NCBI GenBank assembly: GCA_937974245.1
Contig: CALJKV010000110.1
Coordinates: 1 to 64,000 of the forward strand
Origin: an uncultured Chloroflexota bacterium
GTDB lineage: Bacteria; Chloroflexota; Anaerolineae; Aggregatilineales; Phototrophicaceae
Direction of reading: 5' to 3'
Length of the DNA stretch: 64,000 nucleotides
A program made the translations under genes and the position numbers. Shown one piece after another: positions 35,011-43,483 of this stretch. Under the pieces are notes generated by a model that was not told the origin of the DNA, did no database searches, and saw only the letters and a program-made list of their open reading frames with translations. Each line of letters opens with the position of its first letter. Position 1 is the stretch's first letter.

Positions 35011-35100
35011 TCACCAGTCAGTTGAGTTTATGAAGATAACGTACTATTCATTGCCTCAGCTTATAACAAGGTGCTTCGAGTGACAGTATCCGGTTGACAT

Positions 35101-35130
35101 GGTAGGGGAGCGCACATTGTCGCCCCCCCG
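35101..35130. repeat. GTAGGGG-type short repeat
   Basis: GGTAGGGG ... CGCCCCCCC flanks a short middle, resembling the GTAGGGG/CGCCC palindromes at 45363 and 57486. It lies between the wlb-like operon and icd. This is a worn copy at best. Confidence 0.35.
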
Positions 35131-35160
35131 GTCATTATGGATGTTCTTTTGTAACGGCAC

Positions 35161-36165
35161 TCAACGTGCTGCTACTTCGTCAATCGCCTCAACGACCTCG
35201 CCAGAGCGCACGAAATCCAGCGCGATCCGCAGCGTTTCCAGGCCGTCCTGCCCGGTGATTGTGGGCTGAACACCGTCGCGTACCGCCTTCACAAAATCGG
35301 CCAGTTCCGCCGCCAGCGGTTCGTGCCGCTGGATACGAATCCCCAGAATATTGCCTTCACTCACGCCGCGCAGCACACTCAGGGTATCCCACTGGCTGGG
35401 GGCAGTCTCGTTCTCGTAGAAGAACAGTTCCTGTGAAAGCAGGTCACAGGTGAACATGCCCCGCGCCCCGGTCACAGTCAGGCGGCGGATTTTCGTGGGG
35501 GTAATCCAGTTGACATTCAGCACGCCGACTACGCCGCTCTGAAAGCGCATCAGACCGTTAAACATATCCTCGCGGTCGGAGTTAATACTTTGGAGTGTTT
35601 CCCCGAATACGCGGGTGATCGGCTCATCCATCAGGTAGCGCATCAGGTCAATATCGTGCGAAGCGAGGTCAATCACGACCCCGGCATCCCGGATGCGGGC
35701 AGGGTACGGACTGAGTCGCGAGGCATGAAGCTGGTATACCCGCCCGGCCATGCCTTCCCGCAGGCGGCGGCGCAGTTCCATCACCGCCGGGTTAAAGCGT
35801 TCGATATGGCCGACGCCCAGAATCACGCCTTTTTTCTGCGCCGTTTCGACCAACTTTTCGCCCTCTTCAATCGTGCTGGCAATCGGTTTTTCGATCAAAA
35901 CATGCACGCCGCGCTCGATCAGTTCCATACCCATCTCGTAATGCAGCAAAGTGGGCACAGCCAGCGTCACAAGGTCAGGCTTACATTCGTCAATCATCTG
36001 GAGATAATCGGTATAATGCGGAGCGGAATAGGTCGCGCCGATCTTCTCAGCAGTCTCTTTGTTGTTGTCGCTTACGCCAACCAGCTTGACCCCATCAAGT
36101 TCGCGGTACACGCGCACATGATTGCGTCCCATACTCCCCACACCAATAACGGCTGTTTTTAACAT
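35161..36165 (-). CDS. Gfo/Idh/MocA-family NAD-dependent sugar dehydrogenase (WlbA-like)
   Basis: This 334-residue protein has an N-terminal Rossmann motif (TAVIGVGSMGRNHVRVY) and the catalytic HVLIEKPIAS motif with its conserved Lys. GHIERFNPAV is characteristic of the WlbA/WbpB group, which oxidise the C3 hydroxyl of UDP-GlcNAc-uronic acid. It overlaps the aminotransferase by 7 bp and is the last gene of a three-gene operon. The dehydrogenase that would make the UDP-uronic acid is not in the window. Confidence 0.87.
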   Translation of the reverse strand: MLKTAVIGVGSMGRNHVRVYRELDGVKLVGVSDNNKETAEKIGATYSAPHYTDYLQMIDECKPDLVTLAVPTLLHYEMGMELIERGVHVLIEKPIASTIEEGEKLVETAQKKGVILGVGHIERFNPAVMELRRRLREGMAGRVYQLHASRLSPYPARIRDAGVVIDLASHDIDLMRYLMDEPITRVFGETLQSINSDREDMFNGLMRFQSGVVGVLNVNWITPTKIRRLTVTGARGMFTCDLLSQELFFYENETAPSQWDTLSVLRGVSEGNILGIRIQRHEPLAAELADFVKAVRDGVQPTITGQDGLETLRIALDFVRSGEVVEAIDEVAAR

Positions 36166-37241
36166 GCGGCGTTAATCTCCTGGACTACATAGTTGCGTTC
36201 CTCTTCGGTCAGTGCGGGATAAACCGGCAAACTGAACACCTGCGCTGTCGCTTTCTCGGTTTCCGGAAGGTGCAGCTTCTCGTAACCGCCCATCTGTTGG
36301 AACACCGGCTGGCGGTGGATCGGCAGGGGGTAGTAGACACGCACACCGATACCGCGTTCGTTCAGTCGTTTAGCAACTGCGTCCCGGTCAACTCCATCGG
36401 GTACACGCACCGTGTACTGGTGGTAAACATGGGTATGTCCACCCTGTACCGGCGGCACAGTTACGCTCTCTAGCGCCTGGTTATAGTAGGCGGCATTTGT
36501 TTGGCGTTTCGCCGTCCATTCGGGCAGGCGGCCAAGCTGCACCAACCCCACCGCCGCCGCCATATCGGTCATCCGGAAGTTATAACCGATAACCTCGTGA
36601 TAATACTGGGTGTTCATGCCCTGGGCGCGGATCATACGCAGCTTGCGGGCGGTTTCGTCATCGTTCGTCAGCACCATACCGCCTTCGGTAGTCGTCATAT
36701 TCTTGGTGGGGTAGAAGCTGAACCCGGCTGTCCCCCATGTGCCGACATGCCGGCCGTTGATGTGCGAGAGATGTGCCTGGGCAGCATCTTCCAGCAGCAC
36801 CAGCCCGTGTTTCTGGCAGATCGCTTCGAAACGGGGCATATCCGCCGGTTGACCGTATAGATGCACCGGCATGATAGCCTTCGTTCTCGGCGTAATAGCG
36901 GCTTCGGCAGCTTCCGGCGAGAGGTTGAAAGTTGCCGGGTCAATATCAGCGAATACGGGACGCGCCCCGGTGCTTAAAACACATGACGCGGTAGCGAAAA
37001 AGCTGAACGACGGAATAATCACCTCATCGCCCGGCCCGATGTCATGTGCCATGATTGCGGCCATCAGTGCCGTCGTGCCATTGCTGGTGGCAATACCATG
37101 CTTTGCGCCATGCTGGGCGGCAAAAGCGCCCTCGAACTCGGCGACCTTCGGCCCCTGCGATAGCTGACCGCTGCTCAATACCTGGACGACGGCCTGTTTT
37201 TCTTCTTCTCCGATAAATGGTTTTGCGATAGGAATTTGCAT
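36159..37241 (-). CDS. DegT/DnrJ/EryC1 PLP-dependent sugar aminotransferase (WlbC/WbpE-like)
   Basis: This 360-residue protein has the family pattern IPSFSFFATASCV, VHLYGQPADM, LEDAAQAH and YPTKNMTTTEGG, where Lys180 forms the PLP Schiff base. It would move an amino group to the 3-keto sugar made by the neighbouring dehydrogenase. AAAGGA lies eight bases before the ATG. Order and overlap with the dehydrogenase and acetyltransferase match the wlb/wbp gene groups. Confidence 0.9.
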   Translation of the reverse strand: MQIPIAKPFIGEEEKQAVVQVLSSGQLSQGPKVAEFEGAFAAQHGAKHGIATSNGTTALMAAIMAHDIGPGDEVIIPSFSFFATASCVLSTGARPVFADIDPATFNLSPEAAEAAITPRTKAIMPVHLYGQPADMPRFEAICQKHGLVLLEDAAQAHLSHINGRHVGTWGTAGFSFYPTKNMTTTEGGMVLTNDDETARKLRMIRAQGMNTQYYHEVIGYNFRMTDMAAAVGLVQLGRLPEWTAKRQTNAAYYNQALESVTVPPVQGGHTHVYHQYTVRVPDGVDRDAVAKRLNERGIGVRVYYPLPIHRQPVFQQMGGYEKLHLPETEKATAQVFSLPVYPALTEEERNYVVQEINAAC

Positions 37242-37297
37242 TGTGTGAGTCCTTTGTGGTCTCTTTGAGGGAGTGGTTAATTGTGCGTGGCTGGCGG

Positions 37298-37831
37298 TTA
37301 TTCTGTCTGAATCGCTTCTTCCTGGGTGGCGACACGCTGGCCGGAAGCCGTGACGTAACCGATGATACGCCCCGGATTGCCGACCACCAGCGCGTAGTCC
37401 GGAACGTCTTTCGTGACCACGCTGCCTGACCCGATCATCGCCCAGCGTCCTATTGTAATGCCGCAGACAATGGTACTGTTTGCGCCGATAGCCGCCCCGG
37501 CCTTGATGCGTGTTTCCGCCAGCACCCAGTCATCCGCCGCCTTGAGCGACATATCCGGGTTGACTGCGCGTGGGAACAGGTCATTCGTGAAGCACACATG
37601 CGGCCCGACGAAGACACCATCTTCAATGGTGACACCATGAAATACTGAGACGTAATTCTGAATTTTGACCGCGTTCCCGATCTGTACTCCGGCATCCACA
37701 AACACGCCGCGCCCTAATACGCAGTCGCGCCCGATGCGGGCATCCCGGCGGATGTGGCACAGGTGCCACACCTTGGTGTTTTCTCCGATAATTGCATCAT
37801 CTTCAACGTTGGCGCTGGGATGAATGAACAT
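37298..37831 (-). CDS. Left-handed beta-helix sugar N-acetyltransferase (WlbB/WbpD-like)
   Basis: This 177-residue protein is built of hexapeptide repeats (IGENTK, IGRDCV, IGNAVK, IGANST, IGSGSV). HGVTIEDGVFVGPHVCFTND is the WbpD/WlbB-type active-site region with its His. It would acetylate the new 3-amino group of the UDP-sugar. It is the first gene of the operon, 56 bp before the aminotransferase. Confidence 0.88.
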   Translation of the reverse strand: MFIHPSANVEDDAIIGENTKVWHLCHIRRDARIGRDCVLGRGVFVDAGVQIGNAVKIQNYVSVFHGVTIEDGVFVGPHVCFTNDLFPRAVNPDMSLKAADDWVLAETRIKAGAAIGANSTIVCGITIGRWAMIGSGSVVTKDVPDYALVVGNPGRIIGYVTASGQRVATQEEAIQTE

Positions 37832-37905
37832 AGTTGGTTTTATCCACCTGCTTTCATGATCCTAAAAGATTATGGAACTGTGCCTTAATTTTTCGATCTG
37901 TTCGG

Positions 37906-37925
37906 CAGCGGGTTTATGCCCGCTG
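37906..37925. repeat. Palindrome upstream of the wlb-like operon
   Basis: CAGCGGG and CCCGCTG form a 7-bp stem around TTTATG. The GGGTTTA..CCC core resembles the GGGGTTTAAACCCC elements at 2695 and 23931. It lies about 75 bp upstream of the first gene of the operon. Confidence 0.6.
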
Positions 37926-38111
37926 TTGTACTGTGAAAAGTCTGGTAGTTTGTGTTCGGCCTGGTCAATCTGATTTCACAATGCGTTTGAGCAGTTGAAT
38001 AGAAGGCGAAATTGCATTGCAAAAGGTATTAACAGAGTACGCCTAAAACCTGTCACGCGGCTAAAATGAGAGCGGCCTCCTGTATTGAATGGGGGGGAAT
38101 TGCACCAGTGG

Positions 38112-39128
38112 CTATGTTACTTCCCAATGCATGTGGGTCAGGGTGCGGCGAGGCTCAAACCGATAGCGGCGGAACAGCAGCGCGGCCTCTTCGTCGTCGG
38201 TGGGGTGTTCGATCAGCAGGTTCTCTGCCCCTCCGTAACGGCGAACAGCGGCATTCAACAGCACTTCATCATAGTAGCCCTGGTACTGCGGTTCAACCAT
38301 TAAGGTCAGGTGGACACCGCCCGCACCGAGCTGGCGTTCAATCCACAGGATAGCGCCCAGCGCGTCACGGTCATCGTGTATCACCATCCGATCCAATGAG
38401 CGCAGGCTCAACCAGCTCATCAGGCGTTTTTGGAGGGGTATTCGGAATAACTGGGGGTGGAGCGGGCGCAGCCAGCCCAGGCCGCCATGATCTGGTGGAC
38501 GCAGCCGCTTCGCCAGGTCGTACTCTGCTGCCCATTCGTCGCGAGTGCGGCGGGCGATACGCAGCGTTTTTTCATACAGCGGCATCACCGGTGACCGATC
38601 AGTCCAACCGCGCCGCCAGGTCGTCCAGGTCCGTTCTTCCACAAACCCTAAGCGGTGGTAGAGGTGAATAGCAGCCGCATTGTTGAAATCCACTTGAAGC
38701 ACTGCCCGCCGGCCTTTTTCCTTGCGGATCATATCCAGGCTGGCGTTCATCAATCGGGTGGCAATGCCGCGCTGGCGATACTCCGGGTGAACAGCGACAT
38801 TGGCGATAATCCAGGTTTTTCCCAGGTCTTTCGGCCAACTGGTCGGGTAGACCGATACATTTCCCACCAGCCGGCCATCTTCCACCCACACATACCCCAT
38901 GCTGACGCCCTGTGCCAGTTCGTTGGCCCTGGCAAGGATATTCAAACCTGGCCCCAGCCTGCTCAGGGCGCGCATTTCGCGGATTGCCGCCCGCCCACTG
39001 CTATCCATACTGTCTGCAAAGGCCATCTCAATTAAGTCAGCCAGCGGGTATAAATCCGTCCGTAGATTAATCAGGCGCGGCCCATCGGATACGCTGGAGG
39101 GATTCTGGGAAACGTTCAGACTAACCAT
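38112..39128 (-). CDS. Tandem GNAT-domain acetyltransferase
   Basis: This 338-residue protein contains one clear GNAT domain at about residues 20-185, with WIIANVAVHPEYRQRGIATRLMNASLDMI as the acetyl-CoA loop and NNAAAIHLYHRLGFVEERTW. A second, worn GNAT-like half fills the C-terminus (VEPQYQGYYDEVLLNAAVRRYG). The ATG at 39128 is chosen because AAGGA is nine bases upstream and the upstream 19 residues have no family match. The substrate is unknown. A mycothiol-synthase-like layout is possible but not shown. Confidence 0.8.
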   Translation of the reverse strand: MVSLNVSQNPSSVSDGPRLINLRTDLYPLADLIEMAFADSMDSSGRAAIREMRALSRLGPGLNILARANELAQGVSMGYVWVEDGRLVGNVSVYPTSWPKDLGKTWIIANVAVHPEYRQRGIATRLMNASLDMIRKEKGRRAVLQVDFNNAAAIHLYHRLGFVEERTWTTWRRGWTDRSPVMPLYEKTLRIARRTRDEWAAEYDLAKRLRPPDHGGLGWLRPLHPQLFRIPLQKRLMSWLSLRSLDRMVIHDDRDALGAILWIERQLGAGGVHLTLMVEPQYQGYYDEVLLNAAVRRYGGAENLLIEHPTDDEEAALLFRRYRFEPRRTLTHMHWEVT

Positions 39129-39517
39129 GACTGGATGTCCTTCGCTTACTGGCAGGCCGGCGCGAAAGGGGCAGGATGCCTTCATCTTGCTGACCTAACC
39201 CTGTCAATAATTACTCAAAGCCTAACGCCAGTCTGGGCGGCTGTCAAGCGCCCTGTGTCTGCGGGCGGGCTTCAGGGCTTGAAGGCGTTTCGCCTTGTGG
39301 TAATATTGGGCGGCAAAGACCCGTGACAGGGTATTGGCAAACCAGGGCATCAGCAAGCCCTTCCTGTGTCACACAAGCGGCACTTTTGAGCCGGAGCATT
39401 ACAAACCTGACGATCACCCTATGCCGGGGCGGTGCTGCGAGTCTGGCACGGTAAAACACGGTATGATTGTGGGCTGTGGCAGCAGGTTATGCTTCCGGTC
39501 TGAGGAGACAGATTGTT
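39129..39517. other. 389-bp intergenic region between divergent GNAT and FGE-like genes
   Basis: The region holds a small hairpin (AAGGCG TTT CGCCTT at 39282-39296) and a TATGAT at 39462-39467 that could be a -10 for the FGE-like gene. No convincing small ORF or RNA gene is seen. Confidence 0.4.
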
Positions 39518-40921
39518 ATGTCACGAAATTATGGCAACTTACGCGGGCGGCGCGGTGGCGGCGCCTGGCAGTGGTTGGTGATGGGCTTCATCTTTGGGGT
39601 TGGTTGTGCGGCGGTCTTCGGCCTGGTACTGGTCATTGGCGGCACTTCCGGTCTGCTCAACACCGGCTTTCTATCCGCAATGAATGCGACCACCACACCG
39701 GTCATTATCACAGCGACTCCGCCGCCGGTAACCCCGACACCCATCCCAAGCGAAGTCCTGATTGAGCCATCGCCAACCGCACAAGAAGTTCAGGTTGTCG
39801 CGCCAACCGCGACCACACTGCCGCCAACGTCGGATACGGCTTCGGTGCAGGTCGAGTCAAGCGCCACGCCTGAGCCAACAACGGCACTGATCCCCACCCA
39901 GGCTTCGGCGGTGAGTGCTGCGTCCGCAATTCCCGCTGAACTCCTGGCGATCCGCACACAAACGCGGCTGGTAACCGGGGCGACCTTCACCATGGGGACG
40001 ACCCCGCAGGAAGTCGCGGAGGCCGTGCGTGAATGCGTGGATGTCTACGGCGGGGTGTGTACCCTGGCAATGGGTGAAGACTCGTCGCCGCCACATCAGA
40101 TCACGGTGAATGATTTTGAGATGGAAGTCACCGAAGTCACGTATGAGCAGTATTTGACATTCCTCAACTCGAGCCTGATGGGGCCGAACAGCCATCGCAA
40201 CCAGTGTTTTGGGCAGATCTGCCTGGCAACCCGCGCGGAAGACCCCGGCAGCAATATCATTTTTGACAGCGCCAATTACCGCGTGGTGGATGTGATTAAG
40301 AATTTCCCGGTGGTGAATGTGACCTGGTACGGTGCGCGGGCCTACTGTGAAGCCATTGGTCGCCGCCTGCCCACCGAGGCTGAATGGGAATTTGCGGCGC
40401 GTGGCGAGTTGGGGTATCTCTACCCCTGGGGCAACACCTTCTCTACCGACTACGCCAAAACCAATCGCCCGGTTACGGAAGACCCCGGCGCGGGTGCAGT
40501 GGATAGTTATGCCATTGGCGCGAGCGCGTCCGGCATTCTCAACCTGGCCGGCAATGTGGCCGAATGGGTGAGTGATTGGTACTCGCCGGTGTATTATTCC
40601 CAGCTTGCACAGTCTGGCGCGGCCACGTTGAACCCGTTAGGCCCACCCGCCGGGACGGACAAAGTGCTGCGCGGCGGTTCCTGGGATACCGTGCCGTTTT
40701 TTGCGCGTTCGGTTCACCGGCAGAACTTACCACCCAATCAACAATCGCTGTGGGCAGGCTTCCGCTGCGTGGCCGATGTTTCGACAGCCGCCAACGGAAC
40801 AGGCATCAACCCGGCAGGGGGTGCCATCACCAATCCGGGTGGCAGTAACGAAGAAACCACCGCCAACAGCCAGCCAACACTCCCGCCGCTGCCACCCACA
40901 GCGACCTTGCAACCCGGCTAA
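39518..40921 (+). CDS. Membrane-anchored sulfatase-modifying-factor (FGE-like) domain protein
   Basis: This 467-residue protein has an N-terminal transmembrane segment (about 20-40) and a Thr/Pro-rich spacer (about 60-150), then an FGE-sulfatase domain (about 165-430). It carries FTMGT, EVTEVTYEQYLTFLN, RRLPTEAEWEFAARG, LYPWGN, NLAGNVAEWVSDWY and RGGSWDT. The domain lies outside the membrane. The active-site Cys pair of true formylglycine enzymes is missing: the region reads FFARSVHRQNLPP. So it is probably a binding, sensor or iron-type domain, not a sulfatase activator. GAGGAG upstream supports the start at 39518. Confidence 0.88.
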   Translation: MSRNYGNLRGRRGGGAWQWLVMGFIFGVGCAAVFGLVLVIGGTSGLLNTGFLSAMNATTTPVIITATPPPVTPTPIPSEVLIEPSPTAQEVQVVAPTATTLPPTSDTASVQVESSATPEPTTALIPTQASAVSAASAIPAELLAIRTQTRLVTGATFTMGTTPQEVAEAVRECVDVYGGVCTLAMGEDSSPPHQITVNDFEMEVTEVTYEQYLTFLNSSLMGPNSHRNQCFGQICLATRAEDPGSNIIFDSANYRVVDVIKNFPVVNVTWYGARAYCEAIGRRLPTEAEWEFAARGELGYLYPWGNTFSTDYAKTNRPVTEDPGAGAVDSYAIGASASGILNLAGNVAEWVSDWYSPVYYSQLAQSGAATLNPLGPPAGTDKVLRGGSWDTVPFFARSVHRQNLPPNQQSLWAGFRCVADVSTAANGTGINPAGGAITNPGGSNEETTANSQPTLPPLPPTATLQPG

Positions 40922-40942
40922 TCAGCAGCACACGTATTCCGC

Positions 40943-40978
40943 ATCCACCTGGTTGGCCTTGTGATCGGCCAGGTGGAT
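40943..40978 (+). terminator. Hairpin between the FGE-like and DUF1697 genes
   Basis: A 10-bp stem (ATCCACCTGG with CCAGGTGGAT) has a 16-base loop and begins 21 bp after the FGE-like stop. The T-run is short (TTTATG). Confidence 0.6.
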
Positions 40979-41002
40979 TTATGTTTATAGGAGAGGGAAC
41001 AC

Positions 41003-41551
41003 ATGCCGGTGTATATTTCCCTGCTGCGCGGCATTAATGTCGGCGGTAACAAGAAAATCCGCATGGCGGAACTCAGGACGCTCTACGAATCGCTGGGGTT
41101 CACCAACGTGCAGACCCTCTTGCAGAGCGGGAATGTGGTGTTTGAGACGTGCACGGACTCCGCTCAACTGGCCGGGCAGATCGAGGCGGGCATTGTAACC
41201 ACCTTCGGCTTTGAGTCGAAGATCATCCTGCGGACATGCGCCCAACTACGGGCGGTAGTTGAACACAATCCCTATACCGCCCCGCAGCTCGCTGAGCCGA
41301 GCAAGGCGCTGGTGACATTCCTGGCTGATACACCCAGTGCCGAAACCATACAAATCCTCATGAACGACCACCAGGGGCCGGAAACCCTGCGCGTGATCGG
41401 GCAAGAAGCATTTGTGTTCTATACCGATGGTGCTGGGCGCTCTAAACTCACCAATGTGTTCATCGAGAAACGGCTGAAAACCACCGGCACCGCCCGCAAC
41501 TGGAATACGATTATGAAACTGCTTGATGTGTGTGTGGCATCACAATCTTAG
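41003..41551 (+). CDS. DUF1697 family protein
   Basis: This 182-residue protein opens with YISLLRGINVGGNKKIRMAELR and LLQSGNVVFE, the DUF1697 signature. Its ferredoxin-like fold has no assigned biochemical role. GGAGAGGG lies before the ATG. Its 3' end overlaps the convergent hydrolase gene by four bases. Confidence 0.9.
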   Translation: MPVYISLLRGINVGGNKKIRMAELRTLYESLGFTNVQTLLQSGNVVFETCTDSAQLAGQIEAGIVTTFGFESKIILRTCAQLRAVVEHNPYTAPQLAEPSKALVTFLADTPSAETIQILMNDHQGPETLRVIGQEAFVFYTDGAGRSKLTNVFIEKRLKTTGTARNWNTIMKLLDVCVASQS

Positions 41552-42447
41552 GCCAGCGGTTCGCGCTCCACAAATGCCAGGATGTGCCGGGCGATAGCCT
41601 CTCCCTGTTCCTCCTGTAGGAAGTGTCCCGCGCCCTCAATGGTGATTTCCGGCTGATTCTTCGCGGTGGGAATCAGTTTGCGGAAGAACTTATCGCCGCC
41701 GCGTGTCACCGGGTCACTGTCCGAAAACATCACCAATGCCGGTTTATCCCAGGATGAGAGCTTCTCACGCGCTGCCCGCAGTTCCGCCGCGCCAGGGTCA
41801 TCCGGCTGCACCGGAACGAGCAGCGGGAAGGTCGCCACGCCTGCTTTATACGATTCATCCGGGAAGGGCGCTTCATACGCGACCACGACCTCCGGTGAAG
41901 GCTTGATGCTGCCCGCGCTCAATTCAAACAAGTGACCAACCGGCAGCCCACGCCCGGCTCTCTGGGCAAACGCTCGCCACTGCATGAATCCTTCTGATGC
42001 AGGAATATCGCCCGTCGGCAGCCCGGTATTCATAATCACCAGCCGCGAGAAACGTCCCGGCTGTTCCGCCGCAATCGTCAGGCCGAGGATGCCGCCCCAA
42101 TCCTGGCAGATGAGCGTGATGTTCGTCAGGTCAAGCGCCGCGATAAAGCCCGCCAACGCAGCATGGTGCATGTGAAAGCTGTACTCTTCTAACTCCGTAT
42201 ATTTGTCCGAACGCCCGAAACCTACTAAATCCGGCGCGATGACCCGCCCTTTTTGCGCCAGGACGGGGATCATCTTGCGGTAGAGAAACGACCAGCTTGG
42301 CTCCCCATGCAGGCAGAGAAACGTCTCGTCGCCCCCGCCCTCGTCCACATAATGCAGGCGCAATCCATTGACTTCGACATACTGCGGCGCATACGGCCAG
42401 TCGAGAAGGTTGGCGAAACGTTCGTCAGGCGTGCGGATAACCGGCAT
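41548..42447 (-). CDS. Haloalkane dehalogenase-like alpha/beta hydrolase (HLD-I type)
   Basis: This 299-residue protein has the haloalkane dehalogenase layout. HGEPSWSFLYRK holds the oxyanion and Glu49 site, CQDWGG the nucleophile Asp116 and halide-binding Trp117, and MQWRAF offers Trp157 in the cap as the likely second halide-binding Trp. The acid is Asp243 or Asp245 (FSDSDP) and the base His275 (GAGHFLQEE). An Asp nucleophile with Trp next to it argues against an esterase (usually GxSxG). HLD enzymes replace halogen by hydroxyl. The ATG at 42447 has GGAGTC before it. Dehalogenase activity is inferred. Confidence 0.8.
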   Translation of the reverse strand: MPVIRTPDERFANLLDWPYAPQYVEVNGLRLHYVDEGGGDETFLCLHGEPSWSFLYRKMIPVLAQKGRVIAPDLVGFGRSDKYTELEEYSFHMHHAALAGFIAALDLTNITLICQDWGGILGLTIAAEQPGRFSRLVIMNTGLPTGDIPASEGFMQWRAFAQRAGRGLPVGHLFELSAGSIKPSPEVVVAYEAPFPDESYKAGVATFPLLVPVQPDDPGAAELRAAREKLSSWDKPALVMFSDSDPVTRGGDKFFRKLIPTAKNQPEITIEGAGHFLQEEQGEAIARHILAFVEREPLA

Positions 42448-42485
42448 GAGGGACTCCTTATGGTTAATGGGTTAGGGATGGATAC

Positions 42486-42521
42486 ATAGGGCGACGCCAT
42501 GCCGCCCCATACATTGAGGTT
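42486..42521. repeat. Copy of the CGCCCCATACATTG repeat
   Basis: CGCCCCATACATTGAGGTT at 42503-42521 nearly repeats 45385-45404. The left arm (ATAGGGCG at 42486) pairs imperfectly with CGCCCCAT. It lies upstream of the hydrolase gene. Confidence 0.55.
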
Positions 42522-42634
42522 ACCCCATATCCGCTTCCTTACCAACCTGCCTGTGAAAGCAACCGGTGTGGCCTCCGGCTCATCCGCTGATGACAGGAAG
42601 CTGACAGAGTCATCTCTGAGATTGTAAAATATAC

Positions 42635-42684
42635 TTGACATGATGCAATATTTGTACTACGATATGTAAAGTAAATTTGACATA
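42635..42684 (+). promoter_or_regulatory. Promoter and candidate operator for the membrane protein/XRE pair
   Basis: TTGACA (42635-42640) and TACGAT (42658-42663) are 17 bp apart. A second TTGACA lies at 42677-42682. An imperfect 22-bp palindrome from TATGT (42663) to ACATA (42684), matching at eight of eleven positions per arm, overlaps the -10 and would suit the XRE regulator. The region is AT-rich compared with its neighbours. Confidence 0.6.
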
Positions 42685-42712
42685 AAGTAAAATTCAGCGG
42701 ACAGGAGATTGT

Positions 42713-43159
42713 ATGTCCTATCAGGAAAGACGCACGCTCGCCAACTTGGTTGGCACAATTCTGGTCAATGTGTTGTATACCGCCTACATGATGCAGCGAT
42801 ACCCGACAGCAGGAGACTATTCGCCGGAGATTTTTCACTACTGGGCGACTTTCTTCCTGATCTTGATTCCCATTTCAATCCTGGCTTACATCATCATTTA
42901 CATTGTCTTTTCCATTCTCAACGCCATCACGACGCGGGAAGTGGAACCGGACATCACGGATGAACGCGACCGGCTCATCGAGCTGAAAGGCAATCAGATC
43001 GCGGCCTACGTGTTTGGGATCGGTTTTATACTGGCGATGATTGCGCTGGTGGCGAGTCTGCCGCCTGCTGCCATGTTTGCAATTTTGTTGTGTGCTGGCC
43101 TGGCTTCTGAGATGCTGAGCAGCCTGCTGCAATTCTACTTTTATCGGCGGGGAGTCTAA
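42713..43159 (+). CDS. DUF2178-like four-helix membrane protein
   Basis: This 148-residue protein has four hydrophobic helices (about 12-30, 42-70, 96-115, 120-140) with a charged middle loop reading DITDERDRLIELKGNQIAAY, a pattern seen in small membrane proteins encoded next to XRE regulators. Its role is unknown. AGGAG is at the right distance before the ATG. The XRE gene begins one base after its stop. Confidence 0.75.
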   Translation: MSYQERRTLANLVGTILVNVLYTAYMMQRYPTAGDYSPEIFHYWATFFLILIPISILAYIIIYIVFSILNAITTREVEPDITDERDRLIELKGNQIAAYVFGIGFILAMIALVASLPPAAMFAILLCAGLASEMLSSLLQFYFYRRGV

Positions 43160-43160
43160 A

Positions 43161-43385
43161 ATGGGAAAACCATTTGTCATTCAGAACAACCTGCGCAGGT
43201 TACGGTTTGACAGCAACGAGATGACGCAACAGGACTTGGCGCAACAGGCCGGTGTGACACGCCAGACAATCGGCGCTATTGAAAAAGGCGACTATTCCCC
43301 TTCCCTGGAACTGGCATTTCGGATCGCACGGGTTTTCAATGTGCGACTGGAAGAAGTGTTCTTCATTGAAGACTCAGAGACCTGA
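43161..43385 (+). CDS. XRE-family transcriptional regulator (short)
   Basis: This 74-residue protein is almost only a helix-turn-helix domain: NNLRRLRFDSNEMTQQDLAQ, AGVTRQTIGAIEKGDYSPSL and the AFRIARVFNVRLEEVFFIE end. It belongs to the short YgzD/YozG-like regulators, which pair with membrane proteins. It probably controls its own promoter, where a 22-bp palindrome overlaps the -10. GGCGGGGAG upstream lies inside the preceding gene. Confidence 0.92.
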   Translation: MGKPFVIQNNLRRLRFDSNEMTQQDLAQQAGVTRQTIGAIEKGDYSPSLELAFRIARVFNVRLEEVFFIEDSET

Positions 43386-43483
43386 GCTAAACCGGGTATC
43401 TCAAAATCGCTGACTTCGGCGAATCGTAATTTCATTCAATTCAGATCAGAACAAGAGTAGAGCGTAGAAGGAAAGGCGGCGTA

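Noticed and set aside
33628..35025. A 465-codon open frame on the plus strand
   Set aside because: It lies exactly opposite icd, whose protein is clearly recognised. The opposite frame has no family match or ribosome-binding site.
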